The notes beneath the pieces are model-generated. The model had not been told where the DNA came from and made no database searches. It worked only from the letters and a program-made list of their open reading frames with translations. Positions 44,601 to 51,826 of a stretch of 64,000 nt of DNA are shown here, piece by piece (position 1 is the stretch's first letter; the number at the start of each line of letters is the position of its first letter). Origin of the DNA: Pseudomonas benzenivorans (lineage in GTDB: Bacteria > Pseudomonadota > Gammaproteobacteria > Pseudomonadales > Pseudomonadaceae); the NCBI RefSeq assembly GCF_033547155.1, contig NZ_CP137892.1:1736001-1800000 (forward strand), read 5' to 3'. The position numbers were made by a program, and so were the translations under genes.

Positions 44601-47600
44601 GGTGCGGCTGACTACTTCACCCTGACCATCGACCCGACGACGGGCGCGGTGACCCTGCACCTGCTGGACAACATCTGGCATGGAGACACCACGGACCACG
44701 ACGATGCGCAGACCCTGCTGTTGGAGCCAGGCGTGTTGAAACTGGTGCAGACCCTGACCGATGGCGATGGCGACAGTGACAGCAAGTCGATCGACCTGGG
44801 TGCCGCCGGGGTGTTCCGCTTCGAGGACGACGGTCCGGACGCCAGCCTGAACAAAGATGCCCCCGAGCTGGGCAAGGTAAAAGTGGACGAGAGCCTGCCG
44901 GCGTTCGGTGGCGTGGGCGGTGATGGCATCGCCACGGCGGTGCTCAGTGGCGCGCTGGTGCAGGTGCAGTTCGACAGTTCCTTCGGCGCCGACGGTCCGG
45001 GCTCGACGAGCTACAGCCTGATGTTGAGTGGCAATGGCGTGCCCAGCGGGCTGTTCGCCGTGGATGCGAGCGCGCCGGATGGCAAGGGTGCGCAGATCCT
45101 GCTGAGTCAGGTGGGCAACGTGATCACCGGCAGCGTGGGTGCGGCTGACTACTTCACCCTGACCATCGACCCGACGACGGGCGCGGTGACCCTGCACCTG
45201 CTGGACAACATCTGGCATGGAGACACCACGGACCACGACGATGCGCAGACCCTGCTGTTGGAGCCAGGCGTGTTGAAACTGGTGCAGACCCTGACCGATG
45301 GCGATGGCGACAGTGACAGCAAGTCGATCGACCTGGGTGCCGCCGGGGTGTTCCGCTTCGAGGACGACGGTCCGGACGCCAGCCTGAACAAAGATGCCCC
45401 CGAGCTGGGCAAGGTAAAAGTGGACGAGAGCCTGCCGGCGTTCGGTGGCGTGGGCGGTGATGGCATCGCCACGGCGGTGCTCAGTGGCGCGCTGGTGCAG
45501 GCGCAGTTCGACAGTTCCTTCGGCGCCGACGGTCCGGGCTCGACGAGCTACAGCCTGATGTTGAGTGGCAATGGCGTGCCCAGCGGGCTGTTCGCCGTGG
45601 ATGCGAGCGCGCCAGATGGCAAGGGTGCGCAGATCCTGCTGAGTCAGGTGGGCAACGTGATCACCGGCAGCGTGGGCGCGGCTGACTACTTCACCCTGAC
45701 CATTGACCCGACGACGGGCGCGGTGACCCTGCACCTGCTGGACAACATCTGGCATGGAGACACCACGGACCACGACGATGCGCAGACCCTGCTGTTGGAG
45801 CCAGGCGTGTTGAAACTGGTGCAGACCCTCACCGATGGCGATGGCGACAGTGACAGCAAGTCGATCGACCTGGGTGCCGCCGGGGTGTTCCGTTTCGAGG
45901 ACGACGGTCCGGTGCAGTCGGGTAGCTATGGTCAGCGGCCTACTGTGTCTGGAACGGTGCAGGAGGATGCCTTGGCTGTGACGGGCGGTGCCCCGCATGA
46001 CGGCAATGCCGAAGGCGGCCAGTCCACGACTGCGTCTGGCGGTGCAGGTACCCTCAATGCGCTGGTCAATTTTGGCGCCGATGGGCCCGGTGACTTCGGC
46101 TTGTCCGACAGCCCGGCGGCCATCAACTCCATGGTGGCGCAAGGCCTGACCTCTGGTGGGGCATCCCTGAGCTATAGCGTGGTGGGCAACCTGCTGACGG
46201 CAAGCGTGGGCGCTCAAACCATCTTCACCCTGCAGGTCAATGTGGATGGCAGCTACAGCTTCAGCTTGCAGGGGCCTCTGGATCATCCACTACCGGGTAG
46301 CAGTGATGATGGTCAGCTACTCAGCTTGCCGATCGATTTCTCCGGCGTGCTGACTGCTACCGACGGCGACGGTGACCCAATCGGCGGCTTCGAGGCGGGC
46401 AGCTTCACCATCGATGTCGAGGATGATGTGCCGGTGGCGCGCAATGATTCTGCCACTGTGCTGGCAGGGCAGAGCCAGGACTTCAACGTGGCCTTCGTCC
46501 TGGATTTCAGCGGCAGTATCGATAACACCGAGTTGAACCAGATGTTGCAGGCGGTAAGAGCCGCGGGACAGGCGCTGTTCAATGGCACGCCCGGAGCGGT
46601 GAACATCAAGCTGGTCGCCTTCTCGGCGACGGCGACCTCTTACGCACAAGTCACGGATTTCGCTTCTCTGAACAGCTTGATCGCCAGCCTCAATCCCGCT
46701 GAGGGGGGAACACGCCCGTTCAATGGTCAGACGGACTTTACCGACGCGATCATCGAAACCATGAGCGCCTATAGCCCGATTCCGGGCTGGAGCAATCAGG
46801 TGTTTTTCATCAGTGACGGGAACCCGAATCAGCAGACCGGGCCGGGAGGCACTTCGCTAACCGCACCGGTGGCTACCGCGTGGAATAGTTTCGTCAACGA
46901 CAACGGCATCAGCGTCACCTCGATTGGGGTCGGAAATGGCATCAGCGTGGCGCGCCTGCAGGATATCGATGTAGATGGCGAGGGGGCACCTATCCTGGTC
47001 GGTGACTTCGATGACCTGATCGATACCTTGGTCGGTCAGGTGCTCGGTGATGTGGTGTCCGGCAACGTGCTGCTTGGCAACGACAATGCGGTCGGTGGCG
47101 GTGACGACGACGCCTTCGGCGCCGATGGCCCTGGCTACATACAGTCCATAGAAATCAATGGCATCACCTATACGTGGGACGGCGTGGGCACCATCGTCGC
47201 CAGTAGCGGGCCGAATATTGCGGGCAGTCAGCTGAGCGATATCACCACCGCGCAAGGTGGCAAGCTGTCGTTCAACTTTGCCACGGGAGCCTGGAGTTAC
47301 CAGGCACCCTCCGGCATCAACGGCGATAAGGTTGAGGCCTTCAACTACATCATTGTCGACAACGATGGTGATCCGGCCAACGCCACCTTGACTATCTATG
47401 TGGAAGACCAAAGCCCGGTTGTCGCCAGGGTTGATGAAGATGAACTGCCTGGGGGAATCACCGATCTCGATGCGGTCAACACGGTTGCCGTCGGCAGCTT
47501 GTTTGACTTGATCGTAGGCCCGCCGGTAGCAGCCGCGCAGTTCTCCCTGTCCAGTGATACCAGTGGCTTGGCGATGGCGACGTCCGCCGGCGTGCCATTG

Positions 47601-49565
47601 GTTTACTCGGTGTCTGGCGACACCCTGACTGCTAAAGCGGGGCCAGGCGGTGCGGTGATCTTCACCTTGCAGGTGCAAGCCAACGGCGATTACACCTTCA
47701 ATCTGCTAGGGCCTATCGATCATCCAGTCAATAACAGTGATGACAATGAACTGCTGACCTTCAACTTCGCCAGCATCCTGCTAGCGAGTGATGGCAGCAA
47801 CCCACTGGCACTGGCTGGCGGTTTCCTGGTGCATATTGAGGACGATGTACCGACGATAATCACACCGGACTATGCGTTCCTAGTGAACAATATTGGTCAG
47901 TCCGCGACCGGCGTTAAGTTGGATATCGACAAGAATATCCATGACAACATGGGTGCTGACAATCAGGGGGGGCGTGTAAGGTTCGCTGAGATCAATGGTT
48001 CCGATAGTGGCTATACGACCAATATGCTGAAGATCTATTTGTATGTGTCTGCGGATGGTCAAACCCTGGTGGGCTCGACAACCATGCCGGGAGCCGGGCT
48101 CGACGCTTCAAGTGCGAGCGTGCTGGCCAATAAGGCTTTTACTTCCGTGTTGAGTCCGGATTCGGGTGTATTGCAGTCGAACGATACCTACTCCTTTACT
48201 CTGTTCAAGCAGATTGATGGTGGGGTGGGTACGTTTACGGTTAAGGATGTCGGATTTGTATTCCGCGGTGGTAATGATCCCTACGCCTACTTTGACGACA
48301 CGATAACCAATGATGCCAATGGTGATCAGGATGTATTGCTGACGCCGATGGTCGGCGGGGTCTCCGCTGGTACCATGAATACGAGTTCTATTGCCGGCGG
48401 TGTAGGGTCGGGGAATAGCGTAGGAGGGGGTGAGGGCGTTCGGGTCGACTATGTGAAAGGGTTGAGTGGTAATACGGTGAAAAACGTCTCTGACGCAAAC
48501 TACGCGATAGCGGCCAATCAAGACCATATATTCAGCGGTCATAATACGGTCAACGGTGGTTTCGCCGTCGTGACCAGTACATCTGGGTCGACTATACGCG
48601 TTAAAGCCTTCGATGACAGTGATGGGAATAACATTGTCGGCGATGGTACGCCGGATAAGATTACGCGAGTTCAGATTGCGTACAACAACGCCATGGCAAT
48701 GGTGATGGTCGCAGGGGTTACCACTGTGATGGTGGGGGGGCGAAGCTTTACCGTGACAGAAAGCGGGAATGACGTTTTAGTCAGTAACGTGCAAGGCGAT
48801 AGTGGTAACAATCCCGCTAAATTCACCGTCATCTCGGCGTTCACGGACACTGGGTATACGACGCTGGAGTTTTCACACTCAGGAGGCGATACCTTCAAGT
48901 TAGGTGGGTTTGGCGCCTCCACCTTCGATCCAGGTGCCGCTGTCGAGTTGAATTTTGATTTGTTGTTGACTGATGGCGATGGTGACTCAGTGGCTATTCC
49001 GGACGGTATCCGTGTGCAATTGAGTCCGGATAATCACATCTTGCAAACAGGCACCGACAACGCGGATGTCCTGCAGGTCAGCCCAGGTACTTCGGGAACA
49101 CTGGTCGGTCTGGCCGGGGACGATACATTGATCGGCCATGTGGGCAACGACATCTTGTACGGAGGCTTGGGCAACGACACCATGACTGGCGGCGGAGGCT
49201 CCGATACGTTCAAGTGGCTGCTAGGAGAAAACGGCACCGATACCGTCACGGACTTCGCCAAGGGCTTCAATTCCGGTGGCGATCGACTGGACCTGTCGCA
49301 GTTGCTGGTCGGTGAGAATGGAGCACCGGGAGATATCGGTAATCTGCTCAGCTACATAGAGGTATCGACTGACTCCTTGGTAGGAACGGCGGCGCTCGAT
49401 ACGGTTATCAAGGTCGATGCATCGGGTGGTGGGAATTTCGCGACCCCCGACCAGACGATAGTGCTGCAGGACGTCAACTTGTTCGCCAGTTATTCGGTGG
49501 GTTCGGAGGCCGATGTAATCCTCAATATGCTCGCTGACGGCACGCTAAAGGTCGATACGGTCTAG
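38616..49565 (+). CDS. lapA: Giant RTX adhesin, LapA type
   Basis: 3649 residues. The ATG at 38616 follows GAGGAGG and begins MATLIGVVSQVVGEVFAVAG, the LapA retention module (about 1-115), which plugs the outer-membrane channel and keeps the protein on the cell surface. TAAG at 118-121 is the probable LapG cleavage site. Next come a cadherin/VCBS-like domain (about 200-320), T1SS-143-like repeats (three near 325-818), nine tandem 179-residue repeats ending FRFEDDGP (822-2432), one more T1SS-143-like repeat, a von Willebrand A domain with intact DFSGS at 2630-2634, a linker of lower GC, RTX calcium-binding nonapeptides (LAGDDTLIGHVGNDILYGG and GLGNDTMTGGGG, near 3496-3530) and the C-terminal type I secretion signal. 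Neighbours lapE, lapB and lapC are the exporter and lapG the protease. Confidence 0.95.
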   Translation: MATLIGVVSQVVGEVFAVAGDGSRRPLFEGDRVYAGEQLVTGATGAVAVALSNGRQLTLGRDSSLSLSEQLLAQSADQVGFGQQSAVDAPSAQDLSEVEQLQAAIEAGVDPTVAGEATAAGPGAGGAAGSGGGGHSFVLLDETAGAVEPVIGFPTVGLSSGPEFPDPDPAVSDDDTQPADGTPVVEVEHQDFNGSVIVGPALVDEQALANGTNPSSPAEQANGRFIITSPDGVSALEVLDVNGVWIDVTNGGVVQGKYGILTVDAAGNWTYTLTNNTLDHSNPNATGADDQVGESFQVRVFDLDGDVSPIVLLDVLVNDDGPTLAEGEGAVVSSSVDEDDIVGGNPDGDAITNVASGAAGSLSALVNFGADGPGSFGLSSSPAALASLTAQGLTSGGTALTYSVVGNLLTASAGATTVFTLQVNGDGSYVFTLLGPLDHPLADGNDDELLSLPIDFSGLLTATDGDGDSIGAFNSGSFVINVEDDVPVAVVGEERPTINQLVHEDPLLSPHQGNSESGQTLTASGGAGALHVLVNFGADGPGSFGLSSNVGALTAQGLTSGGEALSYAVVGNTLTASVSGYEVFTLVVNADGSYLFTLKGPIDHPMMDGNDGETLAGLGIDFSGVLTATDGDGDPLVGGFPAGSFTIDVEDDVPVAANGEQRPTINQLVHEDPLLSPHQGNSEGGQTLTASGGAGALHVLVNFGADGPGSFGLSSNVGALTAQGLTSGGEALSYAVVGNTLTASVSGYEVFTLVVNADGSYLFTLKGPIDHPMMDGNDGETLAGLGIDFSGVLTATDGDGDPLVGGFPAGSFTIDVEDDVPVARLNDQAPDLGQVTVDESLPAFGGEGGDGIAMAVLSGALVQAQFDSSFGADGPGSTSYSLMLSGNGVPSGLFAVDASAPDGKGAQILLSQVGNVITGSVGAADYFTLTIDPTTGAVTLHLLDNIWHGDTTDHDDAQTLLLEPGVLKLVQTLTDGDGDSDSKSIDLGAAGVFRFEDDGPDASLNKDAPELGKVKVDESLPAFGGVGGDGIATAVLSGALVQVQFDSSFGADGPGSTSYSLMLSGNGVPSGLFAVDASAPDGKGAQILLSQVGNVITGSVGAADYFTLTIDPTTGAVTLHLLDNIWHGDTTDHDDAQTLLLDPGVLKLVQTLTDGDGDSDSKSIDLGAAGVFRFEDDGPDASLNKDAPELGKVKVDESLPAFGGVGGDGIATAVLSGALVQAQFDSSFGADGPGSTSYSLMLSGNGVPSGLFAVDASAPDGKGAQILLSQVGNVITGSVGAADYFTLTIDPTTGAVTLHLLDNIWHGDTSDHDDAQTLLLEPGVLKLVQTLTDGDGDSDSKSIDLGAAGVFRFEDDGPDASLNKDAPELGKVKVDESLPAFGGVGGDGIATAVLSGALVQAQFDSSFGADGPGSTSYSLMLSGNGVPSGLFAVDASAPDGKGAQILLSQVGNVITGSVGAADYFTLTIDPTTGAVTLHLLDNIWHGDTTDHDDAQTLLLEPGVLKLVQTLTDGDGDSDSKSIDLGAAGVFRFEDDGPDASLNKDAPELGKVKVDESLPAFGGVGGDGIATAVLSGALVQVQFDSSFGADGPGSTSYSLMLSGNGVPSGLFAVDASAPDGKGAQILLSQVGNVITGSVGAADYFTLTIDPTTGAVTLHLLDNIWHGDTTDHDDAQTLLLDPGVLKLVQTLTDGDGDSDSKSIDLGAAGVFRFEDDGPDASLNKDAPELGKVKVDESLPAFGGVGGDGIATAVLSGALVQAQFDSSFGADGPGSTSYSLMLSGNGVPSGLFAVDASAPDGKGAQILLSQVGNVITGSVGAADYFTLTIDPTTGAVTLHLLDNIWHGDTSDHDDAQTLLLEPGVLKLVQTLTDGDGDSDSKSIDLGAAGVFRFEDDGPDASLNKDAPELGKVKVDESLPAFGGVGGDGIATAVLSGALVQAQFDSSFGADGPGSTSYSLMLSGNGVPSGLFAVDASAPDGKGAQILLSQVGNVITGSVGAADYFTLTIDPTTGAVTLHLLDNIWHGDTTDHDDAQTLLLEPGVLKLVQTLTDGDGDSDSKSIDLGAAGVFRFEDDGPDASLNKDAPELGKVKVDESLPAFGGVGGDGIATAVLSGALVQVQFDSSFGADGPGSTSYSLMLSGNGVPSGLFAVDASAPDGKGAQILLSQVGNVITGSVGAADYFTLTIDPTTGAVTLHLLDNIWHGDTTDHDDAQTLLLEPGVLKLVQTLTDGDGDSDSKSIDLGAAGVFRFEDDGPDASLNKDAPELGKVKVDESLPAFGGVGGDGIATAVLSGALVQAQFDSSFGADGPGSTSYSLMLSGNGVPSGLFAVDASAPDGKGAQILLSQVGNVITGSVGAADYFTLTIDPTTGAVTLHLLDNIWHGDTTDHDDAQTLLLEPGVLKLVQTLTDGDGDSDSKSIDLGAAGVFRFEDDGPVQSGSYGQRPTVSGTVQEDALAVTGGAPHDGNAEGGQSTTASGGAGTLNALVNFGADGPGDFGLSDSPAAINSMVAQGLTSGGASLSYSVVGNLLTASVGAQTIFTLQVNVDGSYSFSLQGPLDHPLPGSSDDGQLLSLPIDFSGVLTATDGDGDPIGGFEAGSFTIDVEDDVPVARNDSATVLAGQSQDFNVAFVLDFSGSIDNTELNQMLQAVRAAGQALFNGTPGAVNIKLVAFSATATSYAQVTDFASLNSLIASLNPAEGGTRPFNGQTDFTDAIIETMSAYSPIPGWSNQVFFISDGNPNQQTGPGGTSLTAPVATAWNSFVNDNGISVTSIGVGNGISVARLQDIDVDGEGAPILVGDFDDLIDTLVGQVLGDVVSGNVLLGNDNAVGGGDDDAFGADGPGYIQSIEINGITYTWDGVGTIVASSGPNIAGSQLSDITTAQGGKLSFNFATGAWSYQAPSGINGDKVEAFNYIIVDNDGDPANATLTIYVEDQSPVVARVDEDELPGGITDLDAVNTVAVGSLFDLIVGPPVAAAQFSLSSDTSGLAMATSAGVPLVYSVSGDTLTAKAGPGGAVIFTLQVQANGDYTFNLLGPIDHPVNNSDDNELLTFNFASILLASDGSNPLALAGGFLVHIEDDVPTIITPDYAFLVNNIGQSATGVKLDIDKNIHDNMGADNQGGRVRFAEINGSDSGYTTNMLKIYLYVSADGQTLVGSTTMPGAGLDASSASVLANKAFTSVLSPDSGVLQSNDTYSFTLFKQIDGGVGTFTVKDVGFVFRGGNDPYAYFDDTITNDANGDQDVLLTPMVGGVSAGTMNTSSIAGGVGSGNSVGGGEGVRVDYVKGLSGNTVKNVSDANYAIAANQDHIFSGHNTVNGGFAVVTSTSGSTIRVKAFDDSDGNNIVGDGTPDKITRVQIAYNNAMAMVMVAGVTTVMVGGRSFTVTESGNDVLVSNVQGDSGNNPAKFTVISAFTDTGYTTLEFSHSGGDTFKLGGFGASTFDPGAAVELNFDLLLTDGDGDSVAIPDGIRVQLSPDNHILQTGTDNADVLQVSPGTSGTLVGLAGDDTLIGHVGNDILYGGLGNDTMTGGGGSDTFKWLLGENGTDTVTDFAKGFNSGGDRLDLSQLLVGENGAPGDIGNLLSYIEVSTDSLVGTAALDTVIKVDASGGGNFATPDQTIVLQDVNLFASYSVGSEADVILNMLADGTLKVDTV
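38967..38978 (+). other. Predicted LapG cleavage site TAAG in LapA
   Basis: The codons ACT GCC GCC GGG encode T118-A119-A120-G121 directly after the retention module and before a glycine-rich linker. LapG-type proteases cut between the two alanines of TAAG-like motifs in Pseudomonas LapA, releasing the adhesin. Position, motif and the adjacent lapG gene agree. Confidence 0.8.
40071..41072 (+). repeat. Two tandem 501-bp repeats in lapA
   Basis: Units 40071-40571 and 40572-41072 encode nearly identical 167-residue blocks (ERPTINQLVHEDPLLSPHQG ... GSFTIDVEDD). They differ at only a few positions (for example GEERPT versus GEQRPT and NSESG versus NSEGG). A more diverged copy precedes them at about 39586-40070 and another follows the 537-bp array at about 45912-46440. 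Confidence 0.93.
41079..45911 (+). repeat. Nine tandem 537-bp repeats in lapA
   Basis: Nine units of exactly 537 bp (179 codons) start at 41079, 41616, 42153, 42690, 43227, 43764, 44301, 44838 and 45375. The first is slightly diverged at its start (ARLNDQAPDLGQVTVDES instead of ASLNKDAPELGKVKVDES); the other eight are almost identical. Each ends with FRFEDDGP, as in the DUF5801 repeats-in-toxin family. They form the stalk of the adhesin. Copy number should be treated with care because units are identical over hundreds of bases. Confidence 0.97.
41616..44837 (+). repeat. Two copies of a 1611-bp three-unit block
   Basis: Units 2-4 (41616-43226) and 5-7 (43227-44837) carry the same series of markers. 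Units 2 and 5 share VQVQF, GCGCCGGATGG, GTGGGGGCGG and LLLDPG; units 3 and 6 share GGTATCGCC, TCGGACCAC and ACCCTCACC; units 4 and 7 share TTDHDD with EPG. Units 8 and 9 do not continue the pattern: unit 8 has VQVQF but GTGGGTGCGG and EPG. Confidence 0.85.
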
Positions 49566-49583
49566 TCTGCAGTAATAGAGCCG

Positions 49584-49612
49584 ACCCGCCATCTTCGGGT
49601 GGCGGGTTTTTT
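49584..49612 (+). terminator. Rho-independent terminator after lapA
   Basis: Stem CCCGCCA / TGGCGGG with an eight-base loop and an outer A-T pair, followed by six T. It begins about 20 bp after the lapA stop. Confidence 0.93.
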
Positions 49613-49635
49613 ATGGGCAGAAGCAGGAGGCGTCC

Positions 49636-49974
49636 ATGGTCTATGTACAGCGCGATGAGCAAGGGAGGCTGCTTCGGGTCGAACAGGAACCGTTCGGCAG
49701 CATGACCGCAGAGGTTCCGGCCGGCGATCCGGAGGTACGCAGTTGACTGGCGAGCCATGCTCTGCATTCACACCTGATGTCGCTGCAGCACTCGGATCTG
49801 GAACTAGTGCGGGTAATCGAAGACCTGGTCAGCGTGTTGGTCAGCCGCGGCTTGATCCGCTACACCGATCTGCCGGAGGCGGCGCGCAGCAAGCTCAGCC
49901 ACCGGGCCCAGGCGCGCGCGCAGCTGGACGATCTCGGCAAACTGGTGGACGAGCAGCAGCATCTGCCGTACTGA
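49636..49974 (+). pseudogene. Tryptophan-synthase-beta-like small protein, split by in-frame TGA
   Basis: One frame runs from the ATG at 49636 (AGGAGG eight bases upstream) to 49974, interrupted only by TGA at 49744-49746. The first part gives 36 residues (MVYVQRDEQGRLLRVEQEPF ...), the second continues LASHALHSHLMSLQHSDLEL and ends VDEQQHLPY. Together they resemble a small Pseudomonas protein of about 110 residues that databases name 'tryptophan synthase subunit beta-like', although it has no real similarity to TrpB. In the intact protein a tryptophan is expected at the stop, so TGG to TGA is the likely lesion. An internal ATG at 49777 lacks a ribosome binding site. It lies directly after the lapA terminator. 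Confidence 0.7.
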
Positions 49975-50028
49975 AGTCTCGGGGCGTGCCGGGCGGAGCC
50001 GAGTCGCACAGTGCGTCATGCGTGCTCG

Positions 50029-50721
50029 TTAGCCATCGCCGATGGCGAAGCCCTCCGCGCGCATCTTCTGCAGCAGGTTCTGCCAGCGCGAGAGTTTCTT
50101 GGTGTCGCTCTTCCTGATGCGTGAGCCCGGCAGATACAGGCCCTCGGCATTGAAGGCGTATACCGGAAGCAGGTCTTTGCGTTGCGATGCCGGCTGGATT
50201 CCATTGATCAGGTTGTCCAGCACCAAGGGATCGGCGGCGGGGCTGCTGTAATAGGTCAGCACCATGTGCGCCTGGTTCTGGCGCAGGGCCTTGACATAGG
50301 TGATGCGCAGTTTGTCGCTGGGGATGCCGAGGCGCCGCAGGGTGAAGTACTTGGCGATGGAATAGTCCTCGCAGTCGCCGGCGCCCTTGACCAAGGACTC
50401 GACCGGGGTGGCCCAGTAGTCCTTTTGTCGCCAGTTGCGATCATCGCCGACGAAGCGCAGCTGGCGGTTGAAGAAGCCATTGACCTCGCCGAGCAGGGCC
50501 CTTTCTGGCAGGTTGGCGCTGGTTTTGATCAACGCATCCCACGCCTCGATCCGTTGTCTGGCCGTGCCGAGCTCGCCATAGCGTCTCTCGGCATTCAGCA
50601 AAACGAGGGCGAAGTCCCAGTTGGCCAGGGCGCCGCTCAGTCCAACGCACAGCACCCCGAAGCCGATCCACAGCCGGTGCAGACGCAGGTTCCATCCATG
50701 AATGCGCTGCTGTGGCTGCAT
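50029..50721 (-). CDS. lapG: Periplasmic cysteine protease LapG (transglutaminase-like)
   Basis: 230 residues. An N-terminal hydrophobic segment (about 13-34) serves as signal peptide or anchor. The bacterial transglutaminase-like cysteine proteinase domain has the catalytic triad C117 in GAGDCEDYSIAKY, H152 in QAHMVLTYY and D169 in PLVLDNL. LapG cleaves the TAAG site of LapA and frees the adhesin when c-di-GMP falls; the receptor LapD normally sequesters it. Here lapG is convergent with lapA and about 460 bp downstream; no lapD-like gene (HAMP-GGDEF-EAL) follows or precedes it in the window. Confidence 0.93.
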   Translation of the reverse strand: MQPQQRIHGWNLRLHRLWIGFGVLCVGLSGALANWDFALVLLNAERRYGELGTARQRIEAWDALIKTSANLPERALLGEVNGFFNRQLRFVGDDRNWRQKDYWATPVESLVKGAGDCEDYSIAKYFTLRRLGIPSDKLRITYVKALRQNQAHMVLTYYSSPAADPLVLDNLINGIQPASQRKDLLPVYAFNAEGLYLPGSRIRKSDTKKLSRWQNLLQKMRAEGFAIGDG

Positions 50722-50825
50722 GTGCCGCGCCTCTGCAGAAGATGGATCTAGTCTAGGAGCTGGCGCGAGGCTTCGCTGCCTTTGACGGGCTCGGGCAATG
50801 CATCACGTCCGAACGGAGAGACGGA

Positions 50826-51227
50826 TCAAGGGTTGGGCAGGGTCTTCTGCTTGAGGATGTACAGGCTGACCAGCACCGCGCTGGTCAGCATGAAGGCGCG
50901 CGCCCAGGGTAGCGGCACCAGGTAGCAGGAGAAGGCGATGCTCAGCCACATCAGGGTCAGGGCATAGACCTTGGCGCGGCGCGGGATGCCTTGGCCCTCG
51001 AGGTAGTCACGAATCCATGGCCCCAGATGTGGGTGACACACCAGCCAGTGGTAGAAGCGCTTGGAGCTACGCACGAAACAGGCCGCAGCCAGGAGCAGGA
51101 AGGGCGTGGTCGGCAGCACCGGCAGGAAGATGCCGACCACCCCGAGCAGCACACACAGCCAGCCCACCGCGAGCAGCGCATAGCGCACGCTGCGGTGGTT
51201 GCTTTCGCGGATATCGCCGTGCGCCAT
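50826..51227 (-). CDS. DUF454 (YbaN-like) membrane protein
   Basis: 133 residues from the ATG at 51227, close to the YbaN length; an extended upstream frame overlaps the preceding gene and is rejected. Two or more membrane helices with the DUF454 signature GIFLPVLPTTPFLLLAAACF and RSSKRFYHWLVCHPHLGPW. Function unknown. It begins 11 bp after the YecA-like stop, so both are one operon. Confidence 0.9.
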   Translation of the reverse strand: MAHGDIRESNHRSVRYALLAVGWLCVLLGVVGIFLPVLPTTPFLLLAAACFVRSSKRFYHWLVCHPHLGPWIRDYLEGQGIPRRAKVYALTLMWLSIAFSCYLVPLPWARAFMLTSAVLVSLYILKQKTLPNP

Positions 51228-51238
51228 GGCGCGGTCGC

Positions 51239-51826
51239 TTAGTGGTGGCGTGGCTTGAGCAGTGCCGGCTTTTCTTCCGGGGCATGGCACAGCAGGAACA
51301 GCGCAGTCAGCAGCTCGGGGATCTGCTCGACCATGCTGTCGACCAGGTCCTGGTCACGGGCGATTTCGGCGAACTCCGGCTGTTCGTCGAACAGGCCCGA
51401 ACCGACCATGATCGGCAGCAGCAGTTCGCTGACCTCGTCTTCGGCGTCTTCGAACCAGATCGATTCGCGCAGGAATACCCCTTCCATGAAGCCGATGCAC
51501 CAGCCGCGCAGGTCGGAATCGTCAGGTTCGTCGCCCAGGTCGAGTTCGCAAGGCATCTCCGGATCATCGTCGCTGGCCAGCTGGCGGGCGATGTGGGCCT
51601 TGAGTTGCAGCAGGGTCGCTTCGATCTCCTCGCGCTCGGCGTCGCTGCGATAATGCGGCGGCTCGGCGAACAGTGCGTCGATCCATTCACGCTCCGGAAT
51701 CGGCTCCGGGCAGATCGACAGAGCCGTGAGATAGCCATGGGCGGCCACATAGTCCAAGGCCTCATCGTGCAGCTCATCGGCATCTAGGAAGGCTTGCAGG
51801 CGGGACAGTTGCTCGGCGAAGGACAT
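51239..51826 (-). CDS. YecA/YgfB (UPF0149) family protein
   Basis: 195 residues, strongly acidic, no signal peptide. The UPF0149 pattern is visible: an N-terminal HDEALDYVAAHGYLTALSIC block and the central LRGWCIGFMEGVFL motif. The family is widespread in gammaproteobacteria with no settled function; some members carry a C-terminal SEC-C metal motif, which this one lacks. First gene of an operon with the DUF454 gene. Confidence 0.88.
   Translation of the reverse strand: MSFAEQLSRLQAFLDADELHDEALDYVAAHGYLTALSICPEPIPEREWIDALFAEPPHYRSDAEREEIEATLLQLKAHIARQLASDDDPEMPCELDLGDEPDDSDLRGWCIGFMEGVFLRESIWFEDAEDEVSELLLPIMVGSGLFDEQPEFAEIARDQDLVDSMVEQIPELLTALFLLCHAPEEKPALLKPRHH

Noticed and set aside
41079..45911. 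Tandem repeats as a CRISPR or satellite array
   Set aside because: Units are 537 bp, coding and in one reading frame without spacers.
38838..46286. Uninterrupted 2482-codon frame on the minus strand opposite lapA
   Set aside because: It mirrors the periodic repeats of lapA and stays open because one unit without antisense stops is copied nine times in GC-rich DNA. It has no ribosome binding site, no known domain and no sensible composition.
49744..49746. TGA as a selenocysteine codon
   Set aside because: No SECIS-like hairpin directly after it, no selenoprotein family match, and tryptophan is the natural residue at this place.
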